A stretch of DNA of 64,000 nucleotides, from the NCBI RefSeq assembly GCF_004366595.1, contig NZ_SORE01000009.1, positions 1 through 64,000 of the forward strand, given 5' to 3'. The position numbers and the translations under genes were made by a program. Position 1 is the stretch's first letter. Each line of letters starts with the position of its first letter. The notes below the pieces were generated by a model. It ran no database searches and had not been told where the DNA came from. It saw nothing but the letters and a program-made list of their open reading frames with translations. Positions 1 through 8,855 of this stretch are shown piece after piece. Source of the DNA: Paraburkholderia rhizosphaerae (GTDB taxonomy: Bacteria; Pseudomonadota; Gammaproteobacteria; Burkholderiales; Burkholderiaceae).

Positions 1-27
1 CGTGTGAAAGTAGGTAATCGTCAGGCT
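1..27 (+). rRNA. rrf: 5S ribosomal RNA, 3' end only
   Basis: The first 27 bases read GTGAAAGTAGGTAATCGTCA followed by GGCT, which I recognise as the 3' end of a Burkholderia-type 5S rRNA; the usual form differs by about one base in the GTAGGTCATCG segment. The rest of the gene, and presumably the 23S, tRNA and 16S genes of an rrn operon, lie left of the window. The GC-rich terminator hairpin a few bases downstream supports this reading. Only the terminal stem strand is visible, so the call rests on sequence recognition and position. Confidence 0.8.
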
Positions 28-44
28 CCCCAGCAGCACACCGC

Positions 45-68
45 AAACCCCGCCACCAGGCGGGGTTT
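45..68 (+). terminator. rrn operon terminator hairpin
   Basis: A perfect 10-bp stem (AAACCCCGCC / GGCGGGGTTT) with loop ACCA lies 18 bases after the 5S end. It suits termination of the rRNA operon. Its symmetry means it could also stop leftward transcription from the amidohydrolase gene. The T tract is only three bases. Confidence 0.75.
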
Positions 69-163
69 CGGCGTTTACGGCCCGAAAACACTGACTGCAA
101 AAGTCACCTCGACCGATCAACGCGATCAGTCGAACATCACCGTCAACGCATTACCCCGTCACT

Positions 164-1357
164 TCACTCACGAGCCAGAAACCTCTGCGCCAACCTTACC
201 CAATACGTCGACCCCACCGGCAGCAACTCGTCGTTAAAGTCATAGCTGGCGTTATGCAGCATGCAAGGTCCTTCTCCGTGACCTAGCTCACGGTGATCAC
301 CGTCGCCATTGCCGAGAAACGCATAGCATCCAGGCTTCGCTTCCAACATAAAAGAGAAGTCCTCGGCGGTCATGGTCGGCTCGAACGAATCGTTTACATT
401 TTCATCGCCGACAATTTCCCTCATGACCATCGTCGCGAACTTCGTTTCTTCTACGCTATTGACCGTCGGCGGGTAATTGCGTCGAAATGTCAGCTTGACC
501 GAACAGTCATAAGCTTCGGCGATGTTTTCGACGATCTTGTGCATGCGCGACTCGATCATATCGAGGGTCTGCGTCGTGAACGTGCGTACCGTCCCTGCCA
601 GCCACGCCTCATTCGGCACGACGTTGACAGCATCTCCCGCGTGAATCTGCGTGATCGACAGAACCGCGGTATCGACTGGCTTCTTGTTGCGAGTAATGAT
701 GCCTTGCAGACCATTCGCGATCTGCACCGCAGTGAACACGGGATCATGCCCGTAATGCGGCAGCGCTGCGTGTGCGCCAACGCCTTTTACTTCGATCCGG
801 AATTCGTTGCTCGACGCCATAAACGGCCCCGCAGCGACGCCAAAATGGCCGGCCCCTAACCCCGGCCAGTTGTGAATACCGAACACCGCATCGACAGGAA
901 ACCGCGTGAAAAGCCCGTCGTCGATCATCGCTTTCGCGCCGGCACCGCCCTCCTCGGCCGGCTGAAAGATGAAAACGATCGTGCCGTCGAAATCGCCACG
1001 TGTGGAAAGATAACGCGCCGCACCGAGCAGCATCGCCGTGTGTCCGTCATGACCGCACGCATGCATCTTCCCGGCGTTGCGGGAACGATGATCGAACGTG
1101 TTCAGTTCAAGAATCGGCAATGCGTCCATATCTGCACGCAAACCAACCGAACGGGTACCGTTGCCGCGCTTCAGCACGCCGACGACGCCTGTTTTACCGA
1201 TCCCCCGATGCACTTCGATACCCCAATTGGATAGGGTCTTCGCGACAAGATCAGAGGTTTGCGTTTCTTCGTAGCGCAGCTCGGGATTCGCATGAATCGT
1301 TCGTCGAAGCGTTTGAATCTCGCCGTGTGCAGACTGGATTTCAGGGATAAGTTTCAT
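164..1357 (-). CDS. M20 family amidohydrolase (hippurate hydrolase-like)
   Basis: 397-residue metal-dependent amidohydrolase of peptidase family M20D, the group containing hippurate, IAA-amino acid and N-acyl-amino acid hydrolases. It hydrolyses an amide bond using two metal ions. Visible motifs are GLRADMDALP (72-81), the metal-binding HACGHDGHTAM (99-109), QPAEEGGAGA (132-141) with the general-base Glu pair, a dimerisation-domain HAALPHYGHDP (196-206), and TAEDFSF near 330-336. I chose ATG at 1357 because family homology begins there; a GTG at 1396 in the same frame would add 13 residues and is not excluded. It stands alone, convergent with the rrn operon and divergent from the oxidoreductase. 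The natural substrate cannot be told from sequence. Confidence 0.88.
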   Translation of the reverse strand: MKLIPEIQSAHGEIQTLRRTIHANPELRYEETQTSDLVAKTLSNWGIEVHRGIGKTGVVGVLKRGNGTRSVGLRADMDALPILELNTFDHRSRNAGKMHACGHDGHTAMLLGAARYLSTRGDFDGTIVFIFQPAEEGGAGAKAMIDDGLFTRFPVDAVFGIHNWPGLGAGHFGVAAGPFMASSNEFRIEVKGVGAHAALPHYGHDPVFTAVQIANGLQGIITRNKKPVDTAVLSITQIHAGDAVNVVPNEAWLAGTVRTFTTQTLDMIESRMHKIVENIAEAYDCSVKLTFRRNYPPTVNSVEETKFATMVMREIVGDENVNDSFEPTMTAEDFSFMLEAKPGCYAFLGNGDGDHRELGHGEGPCMLHNASYDFNDELLPVGSTYWVRLAQRFLARE

Positions 1358-1647
1358 GATGAAAGGTGTGCTTATCTGCAGAGAGTGGATCGACACAAGG
1401 AAAGCGGCGCTCCGCTACCCGGTGATGATTGATCGATGATCATTTGATTCTACGCTCATCGATATTTCTGACAGTGCGACAACCGGCCATCGCCTGACGA
1501 ACCCCCACTGCACATCCACGAACATAATAAAATCAAGCTTTCGCGTGTCTTTCGGCCTACGCGCCGCCGATGGACGACTGCGCGACGCAGCCAGCAGCGC
1601 CAAAAACTGCCGAGAAACCGCCGAGAAACAGCACGAGCCCAATCTCC
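1358..1647. promoter_or_regulatory. Divergent intergenic region with a TGATC-type palindrome
   Basis: This 290-bp gap separates two divergent genes and should hold both promoters. The clearest element is an inverted repeat, TGATC-GAT-GATCA, at 1430-1442, which is a possible operator. An A/T-rich stretch (ATAATAAAATC, near 1523-1533) could supply a rightward -10 region, but no convincing -35 pairs with it. This is inference only. Confidence 0.3.
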
Positions 1648-3747
1648 ATGAACGCCCCGACCGAATTTGCCCGCGCGGTTTGTCCGCACGATTGCCCGGA
1701 TACTTGCGCAATGCGCGTGACCGTCGAAAACGGCCGTGCAATCAAGGTAACCGGCGACCCCGATCATCCGCCGACGCAAGGCGTGTTGTGTACGAAGGTC
1801 GCCCGCTACGCGGAGCGCGTCCATCATGCGCATCGACTGACTACACCGATGAAACGCGTCGGCAAAAAAGGCGAAGGCCGGTTCGAGCCGATTACATGGG
1901 ACGAAGCGTTCACGCTCGCGGCCACGCGGCTATCGGAGATTGCCGCGCGCGCCCCCGAGGCGATTGTCCCGTACAGCTACGCCGGCACGATGGGGCTCGT
2001 GCAGGGAGACAGCATCGCGCAACGCTTCTTCCACAAGCTCGGCGCATCGCAGCTCGATCGCGCGATTTGCGCGGCCGCGGGTGCGGCGGGCCTGAAATAC
2101 ACCTACGGCGCGGGTCTCGGCATGCTCACGGAGTTCTTCTCCGAAAGCGAACTGATCCTGATCTGGGGCGCCAATCCGATCGCGTCGAACCTGCACTTCT
2201 GGACACGCGCACAGGAAGCGAAGCGCAACGGCGCACGGCTGATCGCGATCGACCCATACCGGTCGCTGACGGCGGAGAAATGTCATCAGCACATTGCGCT
2301 GAAGCCCGGCACGGACGGCGCGCTGGCATTGGGCATGATGAATGTGCTGATCAACGAAGATTGGCTCGATCACGCGTACATCGCTGACCACACATTGGGC
2401 TTCGAATCGCTGAAAGCCCGCGCGCTCACGTACACGCCCGCACGGGTCGCGCAGATTTGCGGCGTCGACGAAGACGTCATCATTGACCTCGCTCGCCTGT
2501 ACGGCAAAACCCGTAAATCCGCGATCCGGATGAACTACGGAATGCAACGCGTGCGTGGTGGCGGCAACGCAGTACGCGCAATCGCTTGCCTGCCATCGCT
2601 AACCGGCGCGTGGCGGGATCGCGCGGGCGGTGCGCTGCTATCGTCGTCCGGATGGGCGCCGGTTGATTCGTTCGCGCTGGAGCGTCCCGATCTGATGCCC
2701 GGGTGGCCGTCGGCGCCATCGCGAGTCATCAATATGAACGCGATCGGCGACGCGCTGCTCCATCCCGGCGACACGAACACGAATCGCGAAAAAACCGGTT
2801 TTGGCCCGAAGATCGACGCGATTGTCGTCTACAACTCGAACCCCGTTGCGGTTGCACCCGATTCCGAGCGGGTTGCCGCGGGTTTTGCGCGCGAAGATCT
2901 CTTCACAATCGTCCTCGAGCATTTCCAGACCGACACCGCCGACTATGCGGACCTGCTGCTTCCGGCGACGACGCAACTGGAGCACCTCGATGTCCATAAG
3001 TCGTACGGCCACACGCATGTGATGGCGAACCTGCCGGCCATCGCCCCAGTGGGCGACGCGCGGCCGAACACCGAGATTTTCCGCGGCATTGCGCGTGCGA
3101 TGGGTCTCACGGAGCCGGCGCTGTACGAGAGCGACGAAGAGGTTGCCGCGCAGGCCTTTCGCTGGGACGATGCGGCGCTCGAGGGCGTCGACTGGTCAAC
3201 GCTCAAGCGTTCCGGCTGGGCTCGCCTCCAGGTGCCCGACGCCCCGTTCGCCAACGGCGGATTCCGCACACCGTCGGGCAGGTGCGAGTTTTATAGCGAA
3301 CGGCTTGCGCAACTGGGCCTTGATCCACTGCCCGACTACCTGCCGCCGTACGAGTCCGCCGAGAACGCGCCGGAACTCGCCGCCCGCTATCCGCTCGCGA
3401 TGATTTCGCCGCCGGCGCGCAATTTCCTGAACAGCACATTCGTCAATGTCGAAAGCCTGCGCTCGACGGAAGGCGAACCGCATCTGGATATCCATCCCGC
3501 CGATGCGCTAGATCGCGGTATTGTCGAAGGCGATCAGGTACGTATCTTCAACGATCGCGGATCGATGCAGGCGCGCGCCCGCGTCACCGACAAGGCACGC
3601 GAGGGTCTCGTGGTCGGTCTGTCGATCTGGTGGAAGAAGCTCGCGCCCGACGGACGCAACGCCAACCAGGTGACGAGTCAGGCGTTGACTGACCTTGGAA
3701 ACTCGGCGACCTTCTACGATTGTCTGGTCGAAGTTGAGCGCGCGTGA
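1648..3747 (+). CDS. Molybdopterin-dependent oxidoreductase, DMSO reductase family
   Basis: 699-residue Mo/W-bisMGD enzyme of the DMSO reductase superfamily (COG0243). The N-terminus carries a [4Fe-4S] site, CPHDCPDTC (12-20) with a fourth Cys at 48 in LCTK. The CX3CX3CX27C spacing resembles DmsA-type rather than NapA-type proteins. IWGANPIASN and similar stretches match MGD-binding segments, and the C-terminal part (about 580-699) is a molydopterin-binding domain with DIHPADALDRG. Cys141 in RAICAAAG is a candidate Mo ligand. There is no Tat signal, so it is probably cytoplasmic. No FeS electron-transfer subunit, membrane anchor or maturation factor is adjacent, so its electron partner and substrate are unknown. 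ATG at 1648 was preferred over an in-frame ATG at 1570 because homology starts just after it. Confidence 0.85.
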   Translation: MNAPTEFARAVCPHDCPDTCAMRVTVENGRAIKVTGDPDHPPTQGVLCTKVARYAERVHHAHRLTTPMKRVGKKGEGRFEPITWDEAFTLAATRLSEIAARAPEAIVPYSYAGTMGLVQGDSIAQRFFHKLGASQLDRAICAAAGAAGLKYTYGAGLGMLTEFFSESELILIWGANPIASNLHFWTRAQEAKRNGARLIAIDPYRSLTAEKCHQHIALKPGTDGALALGMMNVLINEDWLDHAYIADHTLGFESLKARALTYTPARVAQICGVDEDVIIDLARLYGKTRKSAIRMNYGMQRVRGGGNAVRAIACLPSLTGAWRDRAGGALLSSSGWAPVDSFALERPDLMPGWPSAPSRVINMNAIGDALLHPGDTNTNREKTGFGPKIDAIVVYNSNPVAVAPDSERVAAGFAREDLFTIVLEHFQTDTADYADLLLPATTQLEHLDVHKSYGHTHVMANLPAIAPVGDARPNTEIFRGIARAMGLTEPALYESDEEVAAQAFRWDDAALEGVDWSTLKRSGWARLQVPDAPFANGGFRTPSGRCEFYSERLAQLGLDPLPDYLPPYESAENAPELAARYPLAMISPPARNFLNSTFVNVESLRSTEGEPHLDIHPADALDRGIVEGDQVRIFNDRGSMQARARVTDKAREGLVVGLSIWWKKLAPDGRNANQVTSQALTDLGNSATFYDCLVEVERA

Positions 3748-4121
3748 CGCAGTTCAAGCTAACCGCGAGCGACGGCTAAGGCTAAAAAAGCGCAAGAGCA
3801 CGGCTTCGGTCCACGGGTCCGTGCCGCCCACGATTGAACGTGCCCGCCAGCCGCATCAGCGGGAGACGCGAACCGACACGCGTCTGGGCAATTCATCCCG
3901 ATACCCAGCGATGCGCTGACGCCAAAGTGTGCCGAATGCCCGATCGAAGCCGCGTGTTCTTCCCTTTCGAGGCTGCCGTCTAACCGGGGGGTAACCCGAA
4001 ATATCGCGTCGATAACCGCATGCTAGGATGCATGCGCCTTTTAGCACGACCATTCGGAATCGCATGAGACCGGAGTGAGCGCACAAGCGCCGATTCCGGC
4101 CGACACAAGGAGAAGCACCGC
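3748..4121. other. Intergenic region upstream of fadD
   Basis: No gene is supported in these 374 bases. A 7-bp inverted repeat, CGCATGC-TAGGAT-GCATGCG, lies at 4017-4036 about 85 bases before fadD and could be an operator or a weak terminator of the upstream gene; CCTTTT follows it. The fadD ribosome-binding site AAGGAG lies about 10 bases before its ATG. No clear sigma70 promoter was found. Confidence 0.35.
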
Positions 4122-5795
4122 ATGCAGAAGATCTGGCTCAAATCGTATCCACCCGGCGTGCCGGCGGAGATCGATCCCGCGCAATACGCGTCGGTGGCGG
4201 GTCTTCTCGACGAGAGTTTCGGTCTGCATCGCGACAAGCCGGCCTTCGCGTGCATGGGCAAGCAGATCACCTACGGCGAACTCGACGAACTGTCGCGCCG
4301 TCTCGCCGCATGGTTCCAGTCGAAAGGTCTCGAGCGCGGCGCGCGCATCGCAATCATGATGCCGAACGTGCTGCAGTACCCGATCGCGCTGGCAGCCGTG
4401 TTGCGCGCGGGCTACGTGGTCGTGAACGTAAACCCGCTCTACACGCCGCGCGAGCTCGAATACCAGATGAAGGACAGCGGCGCGCAAGCGGTGATCGTGC
4501 TGGAAAATTTCGCCGCGACCGTGCAGGCGGTGATCCGCAACACACCGATAAAGCATGTGATGGTCGCGACGATGGGCGATCTGCTGGGCCTGAAAGGGCA
4601 CATCGTCAATTACGTCGTGCGGCGCGTGAAGAAGATGGTGCCGGCATGGAGTCTGCCGGGTCACGTGAGCTTCAACGCCGCACTCGCGGCCGGCGCACGC
4701 CAAACCTTCAAGGCAGTCCAGCAAGGCCCGGACGACATCGCGTTTCTGCAATACACCGGTGGCACAACAGGCGTATCGAAAGGCGCGACGCTTACCCATC
4801 GCAATCTGATCGCGAATGTATTGCAGTCCGCGGCGTGGCACGAGCCGGCTCGCGCGGCGCGGCCTGATATCAAACAGTCGGTTACGTTGGTCGCACTGCC
4901 GCTTTATCACGTGTTCGCGCTAACCGTATGCGGACTGCTGACGATTCGCCAGGGTGGCCTCGGCGTGCTGATTCCGAACCCACGCGACATCGGCGGCATG
5001 ATCAAGGCGCTGCATGGCTATAAGATCACGACGTTGCCGGCGGTCAATACGCTCTTCAATGCGATGCTGAATCACCCGGACTTCGACCAGCTCGATCTGT
5101 CGAATCTGACAGTCGCGAACGCCGGCGGCATGGCCGTGCAAAAGGCAGTCGCGGAGCGCTGGTTCCAGCGCACAGGGACGCCGATTATCGAAGGCTACGG
5201 CTTGTCCGAGACGTCGCCGTCGGCAACCTGCAACCCGGTGACCGCCACCGAATACAACGGCACGATCGGCTTGCCGCTGTCGTCGACGGAAATCTCGATC
5301 CGCGATGACGCGGGTAACGAAATGCCGTTAGGCCAGCCCGGCGAAGTCTGCATTCGCGGCCCGCAGGTGATGGCAGGCTACTGGAACCGCCCCGACGAAA
5401 CTGCGAAGGTGATGACCGCGGACGGTTACCTTCGCTCTGGCGATATCGGTCAGATGGACGAGCGCGGCTTCGTGAAAATCGTCGATCGCAAGAAGGACAT
5501 GATTCTGGTGTCGGGCTTCAACGTCTATCCGAACGAAGTCGAAGACGTCGTCGCAAAACATCCGGGCGTATTCGAAGTGGCGGCCGTCGGCGTGCCCGAC
5601 GCGCAATCCGGCGAGGCGGTGAAGCTGTTTATCGTGAAGAAGGACGAAACGCTCACCGATGCCGACATCATTGCGTTCTGCAAGGAGCAGCTGACGCCGT
5701 ACAAACGGCCGCGCATCATCGAGTTCCGCAATGAATTGCCGAAGAGCAACGTCGGCAAGATATTACGTCGGGAACTGCGCGACGGCCGCGCATAG
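4122..5795 (+). CDS. fadD: Long-chain-fatty-acid--CoA ligase
   Basis: 557-residue AMP-forming acyl-CoA synthetase that activates fatty acids to acyl-CoA through an acyl-adenylate, feeding beta-oxidation and phospholipid remodelling. The ANL-superfamily motifs are in order: P-loop YTGGTTGVSKGAT (211-223), GYGLSETSP (359-367), the hinge DRKKDMILVSGFNVYPNEVE (455-474) with the acyl-CoA synthetase signature, and a C-terminal catalytic Lys at about 546 in NVGKILRREL. The length matches E. coli FadD (561). AAGGAG lies at the right distance from the chosen ATG. It appears monocistronic, convergent with the porin gene across a shared hairpin. Chain-length preference is not predictable here. Confidence 0.92.
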   Translation: MQKIWLKSYPPGVPAEIDPAQYASVAGLLDESFGLHRDKPAFACMGKQITYGELDELSRRLAAWFQSKGLERGARIAIMMPNVLQYPIALAAVLRAGYVVVNVNPLYTPRELEYQMKDSGAQAVIVLENFAATVQAVIRNTPIKHVMVATMGDLLGLKGHIVNYVVRRVKKMVPAWSLPGHVSFNAALAAGARQTFKAVQQGPDDIAFLQYTGGTTGVSKGATLTHRNLIANVLQSAAWHEPARAARPDIKQSVTLVALPLYHVFALTVCGLLTIRQGGLGVLIPNPRDIGGMIKALHGYKITTLPAVNTLFNAMLNHPDFDQLDLSNLTVANAGGMAVQKAVAERWFQRTGTPIIEGYGLSETSPSATCNPVTATEYNGTIGLPLSSTEISIRDDAGNEMPLGQPGEVCIRGPQVMAGYWNRPDETAKVMTADGYLRSGDIGQMDERGFVKIVDRKKDMILVSGFNVYPNEVEDVVAKHPGVFEVAAVGVPDAQSGEAVKLFIVKKDETLTDADIIAFCKEQLTPYKRPRIIEFRNELPKSNVGKILRRELRDGRA

Positions 5796-5828
5796 AAGCA
5801 CAAACATATCGGCGGCAAACCGCGGATG

Positions 5829-5856
5829 AAAAAAGGCGCCCGAAGGCGCCTTTGAG
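5829..5856 (-). terminator. Intrinsic terminator of the porin gene
   Basis: An 8-bp perfect stem (AAGGCGCC/GGCGCCTT) with a 4-base loop separates convergent fadD and the porin gene. Read leftward it is followed by six T residues, a good intrinsic terminator for the porin transcript. Read rightward the T tract is short (TTT), so it may stop fadD less efficiently. Confidence 0.85.
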
Positions 5857-5878
5857 GTCGACTACGCGTTTCGACTTA

Positions 5879-7051
5879 TTAGAATTTGTGGCGAATACCA
5901 ACCCGCGCGGTGAACTGATTGCTGTTCGACGATGCGGTGAGACCGTTGATCGCCGCCCGCGCCGGCGTGATGGTTGCGCCGTTCGCTGACACCTGTTCGC
6001 CGGAAGCGTGCTGGTACACGCCGATCAGATACACGTCGGTACGCTTGGACAGGAAGTAGTCGACGCCGACCATCCCCTGGTGATACGTGGCGCCGTCCAC
6101 CGGCCCGACGTCGTTGTTCTTCGTGTAGTTATACGCGGCGCCTGCCAGCAGCGCCGGCGTGATCTGATACTTGAAGCTGACTTCCGCGTTGTTGAACGTG
6201 GCCGTTTCGCCGTTCAGCGCGGACGGGCTCGTGCTGCCGATACCGTAGAACTTCACGTTCGAGTACGTCGCGCCAAACGTTGCCGCGCCGAACGTATAAG
6301 CGCCGCCGGCACCGATGACCTGATACGTGCTCGCGGATGCAAAGCCTGCGTAGACCGGCGTCGTGACAGCGGACGGCGTGGTCGTCGCGGTATTGTTGCC
6401 GAACAGGCCGCCGTTCGTCGCCGGCGTGCGCGCGTTCAAATAGCCGACGCCCAACACGAGCGGACCGTTGGTGTAACCCGCGCCCAACGACCACGTCTGA
6501 TTGCGCGAATAATCGCCCGCGATGCCGCCAACGCTATACATACCGCCGAACGTCAGGCCCGCGTAGTTGACGCTGGTGAACTTGATCGCATTATTCGTGC
6601 GATACGCGTTGTTGAAGTTATCGAGGTCACCCGGGTGAGCGGCGATGTAACCTCCCCATTGATCGCCCACTTCCAGCGGGCCGACATAGTCGACGATGGA
6701 GTCATACTGGCGGCCGAGCGTGACCGTGCCGAACTGGCTGCTGCCGAGGCCCACGTACGCCTGGCGGCCGAACATCAGGCCGCCCTGACCAAGCTTGCCG
6801 GTATTTACGTCGAAGCCATTTTCGAGCACGAAGATCGCCTTCAGGCCGCCGCCCAGATCTTCCGTGCCGCGCATGCCCCAACGGCTACCCTGCAGCACGC
6901 CGCTCGACAGGTTGTACAGGTGATGACCACCGGAATTGGTGTTGAAGTTAAAGCCTTCATCGATGATGCCGTACAGCGTCACACTGCTCTGTGCATGGGC
7001 GGCACACGCGAACGCGCCCAACGCCGCCAGCGCGACTAGCGACTTTTTCAT
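5879..7051 (-). CDS. Gram-negative trimeric porin (OmpC/Opc family)
   Basis: 390-residue outer-membrane general porin of the Burkholderia/Neisseria type. A Sec signal peptide, MKKSLVALAALGAFACAAHA, is cleaved before QSSVTLYGIIDEGF, the conserved first beta-strand. The body has alternating hydrophobic/aromatic strands, the loop 3 segment with KAIFVLENGFDVNTG, and the C-terminal strand FTARVGIRHKF ending in Phe, the BAM recognition signal. It should form a 16-strand barrel trimer that passes small hydrophilic solutes. A GGAG ribosome-binding site precedes the ATG. The gene is monocistronic with its own terminator. Burkholderiaceae carry many paralogues, so a specific name is not justified. Confidence 0.93.
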   Translation of the reverse strand: MKKSLVALAALGAFACAAHAQSSVTLYGIIDEGFNFNTNSGGHHLYNLSSGVLQGSRWGMRGTEDLGGGLKAIFVLENGFDVNTGKLGQGGLMFGRQAYVGLGSSQFGTVTLGRQYDSIVDYVGPLEVGDQWGGYIAAHPGDLDNFNNAYRTNNAIKFTSVNYAGLTFGGMYSVGGIAGDYSRNQTWSLGAGYTNGPLVLGVGYLNARTPATNGGLFGNNTATTTPSAVTTPVYAGFASASTYQVIGAGGAYTFGAATFGATYSNVKFYGIGSTSPSALNGETATFNNAEVSFKYQITPALLAGAAYNYTKNNDVGPVDGATYHQGMVGVDYFLSKRTDVYLIGVYQHASGEQVSANGATITPARAAINGLTASSNSNQFTARVGIRHKF

Positions 7052-7353
7052 TGAAAGATCTCCAAGGAATGCGAATTTTTTAAGCGGGACAAATATTTTT
7101 GTGCTGCGGCTGTCCCTGCCTTGTTAACTTCATACGGAAGTCGACGGGTAATGTAACAAAAGGCTTAACGTCAAAAAAGCGAAAGGGACGGGCCAATAGT
7201 CGCTGTTTCGTTTACGCAACATGGTCTAAAATCGACCTTTTATCGCAAAAAACCCCTTGTTTTAGGGGCTCGAATGCACCGGTTTTAAAGCGCGGACGCT
7301 TGTCGCGCGGACCGTCCGGCGCGTTCGGGTGACCGCCTGACTGGAGGAGCCGG
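7052..7353. promoter_or_regulatory. Divergent porin/coq7 upstream region
   Basis: This 302-bp A/T-enriched gap holds the porin promoter on the minus strand and the coq7 leader on the plus strand. On the minus strand a TTGACG hexamer near 7170 and TATGAA-like hexamers nearer the gene are possible promoter parts, but no spacing is convincing. The GGAGGAG about 7 bases before coq7 is a strong ribosome-binding site. No small gene is supported. Confidence 0.35.
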
Positions 7354-7998
7354 ATGCTGCTGGACGACTGGATTACCGAGTTTGATCGGGGTTTACGATC
7401 AATGACGGGGGTGTCGAGAATGACTCGGCCAATGCCGTTGCCGGCGGGTTCGGCAGATTCCGCATCGGTCGAACGCGTCGAGATGACCGCGCAGGAACGC
7501 GCGCACGCGGCCGGACTGATGCGCGTGAATCACGTCGGCGAAGTGTGCGCGCAGGCGCTGTATCAGGCGCAAAAGCTCGCCACCCGCTCGCCCGCGCTGA
7601 AGCAGGCATTCGAGCATGCGGCGCGCGAAGAGGAGGATCACCTCGCGTGGACCGCGAAGCGCCTGGAGGCGCTGGATTCGCGACCGAGCCTGCTCAATCC
7701 GCTATGGTATGCGGGCGCGCTGGCGATCGGCTTTGCGGCAGGCCGTTTCGGCGATCGTGTGAGTCTTGGCTTCATGGCCGAAACCGAGCGCCAGGTCGAG
7801 CACCATCTGGACGGCCACATGGAAACGCTGCCCGCGGGCGATTACGAATCGCGCGCGATCGTCGAACAGATGCGTGCCGACGAAGCGGCACACGGCAAGG
7901 CTGCAATGGATGCGGGCGGTGTCGAACTGCCTTTCCCGGCGCGTGCGCTGATGCGTGCGGCGTCGAAAATCATGACCACGACCGCCTACCGTATCTGA
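7354..7998 (+). CDS. coq7: 2-polyprenyl-3-methyl-6-methoxy-1,4-benzoquinone monooxygenase
   Basis: 214-residue di-iron hydroxylase for the penultimate step of ubiquinone synthesis (demethoxyubiquinone to demethylubiquinone), peripheral to the inner membrane. The ferritin-like four-helix fold shows the expected iron ligands: Glu63 in NHVGEVCAQ, Glu93/His96 in REEEDHLAW, Glu145 in ETERQVEHH, and Glu177/His180 in ADEAAHGK. The hydrophobic segment 117-130 fits the membrane-contacting helix. The strong GGAGGAG supports the ATG at 7354. It is replaced by ubiF in enterics, but coq7 is the usual form in beta-proteobacteria. It stands alone before the division cluster. Confidence 0.93.
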   Translation: MLLDDWITEFDRGLRSMTGVSRMTRPMPLPAGSADSASVERVEMTAQERAHAAGLMRVNHVGEVCAQALYQAQKLATRSPALKQAFEHAAREEEDHLAWTAKRLEALDSRPSLLNPLWYAGALAIGFAAGRFGDRVSLGFMAETERQVEHHLDGHMETLPAGDYESRAIVEQMRADEAAHGKAAMDAGGVELPFPARALMRAASKIMTTTAYRI

Positions 7999-8284
7999 CT
8001 TTTTTCGAATGAATCAACTGGGGCGGCGTCCATCCACGCCGTCCGATTACCTCGCTCGACCTCTGCCACCCGCGTTGGCGTTTTGATCGATTTGCACGCC
8101 CGACCCCATTACGCCCAACGCCCGTCATTCACACGGTTTTCCCCCGGACTTCTCAGGTATTACCTTCACAAGCTCCACTATCTGATTCATTTATAACGGT
8201 TTTCCCGTTTACATCTGACATGAAGGACTGTCGCTAAGTCCTTGTTCTAGCAAACAAAATTCGTTAAAAAACGGCCCGCGTCCC
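7999..8284. other. Non-coding gap between coq7 and the dcw promoter
   Basis: No gene is supported. A 7-bp inverted repeat (AAGGACT/AGTCCTT) near 8223-8243, followed by TGTTCTAG, is the only structure seen and may be a weak coq7 terminator. The segment from about 8160 is A/T-enriched, as expected upstream of a promoter. Confidence 0.35.
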
Positions 8285-8313
8285 TTGACCCGCTTGGGGG
8301 GTTCCTCTAAAGT
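8285..8313 (+). promoter_or_regulatory. Sigma70-type promoter of the dcw cluster (Pmra)
   Basis: TTGACC (8285-8290) and TAAAGT (8308-8313) are separated by exactly 17 bp, a good sigma70 match. Transcription would start near 8320, about 100 bases before mraZ, inside the MraZ-box-like repeats. This is the position expected for the main promoter of the whole division cluster. Confidence 0.7.
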
Positions 8314-8351
8314 GGGAGACAGTGTGAGAAAGTGTATTTTTGTGTGATCTG
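8312..8351 (+). promoter_or_regulatory. MraZ operator: four 10-bp direct repeats
   Basis: Four GTG-starting decamers follow without gaps: GTGGGAGACA (8312), GTGTGAGAAA (8322), GTGTATTTTT (8332) and GTGTGATCTG (8342). The ten-base period and GTGGG/GTGTG cores match the repeat operator bound by MraZ in E. coli and other bacteria. The array starts inside the -10 element, so MraZ binding should repress its own operon. The third unit is the most degenerate. Confidence 0.7.
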
Positions 8352-8420
8352 CCCACGCATTTCGGGTAAGTTTTCAAGACCGGGCGACGTCTGAACAGCG
8401 CCCTCATAAAGGGGAGTGAA

Positions 8421-8849
8421 GTGTTCCAAGGGGCGTCGGCGCTGACACTCGATGCGAAAGGGAGGATGTCCATCCCGGCTCGCTATCGGGATGCGCTGCA
8501 AGGACAGGCAGAAGGCCGGGTGACGATCACCAAGCACCCGGACGGCTGCCTGTTGCTGTTTCCGCGCCCCGAGTGGGAGGTCTTTCGCACGAAAATCGCC
8601 GCGCTACCGATGGAAGCGAAATGGTGGCAGCGCATTTTTCTCGGCAATGCAGCCGACGTCGAACTGGATACCGCCGGGAGGGTGCTGGTGTCGCCCGAAT
8701 TGCGGCTGGCCGGCTCGCTCGAAAAAGACGTGATGTTGTTAGGGATGGGTAGTCACTTCGAGTTGTGGGACGCACAGACCTACAACGCGAAGGAACAGCA
8801 GGCGATGGCGCAGGGCATGCCCGAGGCGCTGAAGAACTTCACATTCTGA
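8421..8849 (+). CDS. mraZ: Transcriptional regulator MraZ
   Basis: 142-residue DNA-binding protein, first gene of the dcw cluster. Two SpoVT/AbrB-like half domains each carry a DxxGR motif: [19 protein letters not shown] (8-26) and [16 protein letters not shown] (about 79-94). The family forms a ring-shaped oligomer that binds GTGGG repeats and represses the dcw promoter; such repeats lie 70-110 bases upstream here. The start is GTG at 8421, preceded by AGGGGAGTGA. rsmH follows after 6 bases, suggesting co-translation; the E. coli mraZ and rsmH products have opposing regulatory effects. Confidence 0.95.
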   Translation: MFQGASALTLDAKGRMSIPARYRDALQGQAEGRVTITKHPDGCLLLFPRPEWEVFRTKIAALPMEAKWWQRIFLGNAADVELDTAGRVLVSPELRLAGSLEKDVMLLGMGSHFELWDAQTYNAKEQQAMAQGMPEALKNFTF

Positions 8850-8855
8850 CCGCGG

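Noticed and set aside
4..237. A 77-codon open frame at the window start
   Set aside because: It runs through the 5S rRNA end and terminator and has no homology-like features.
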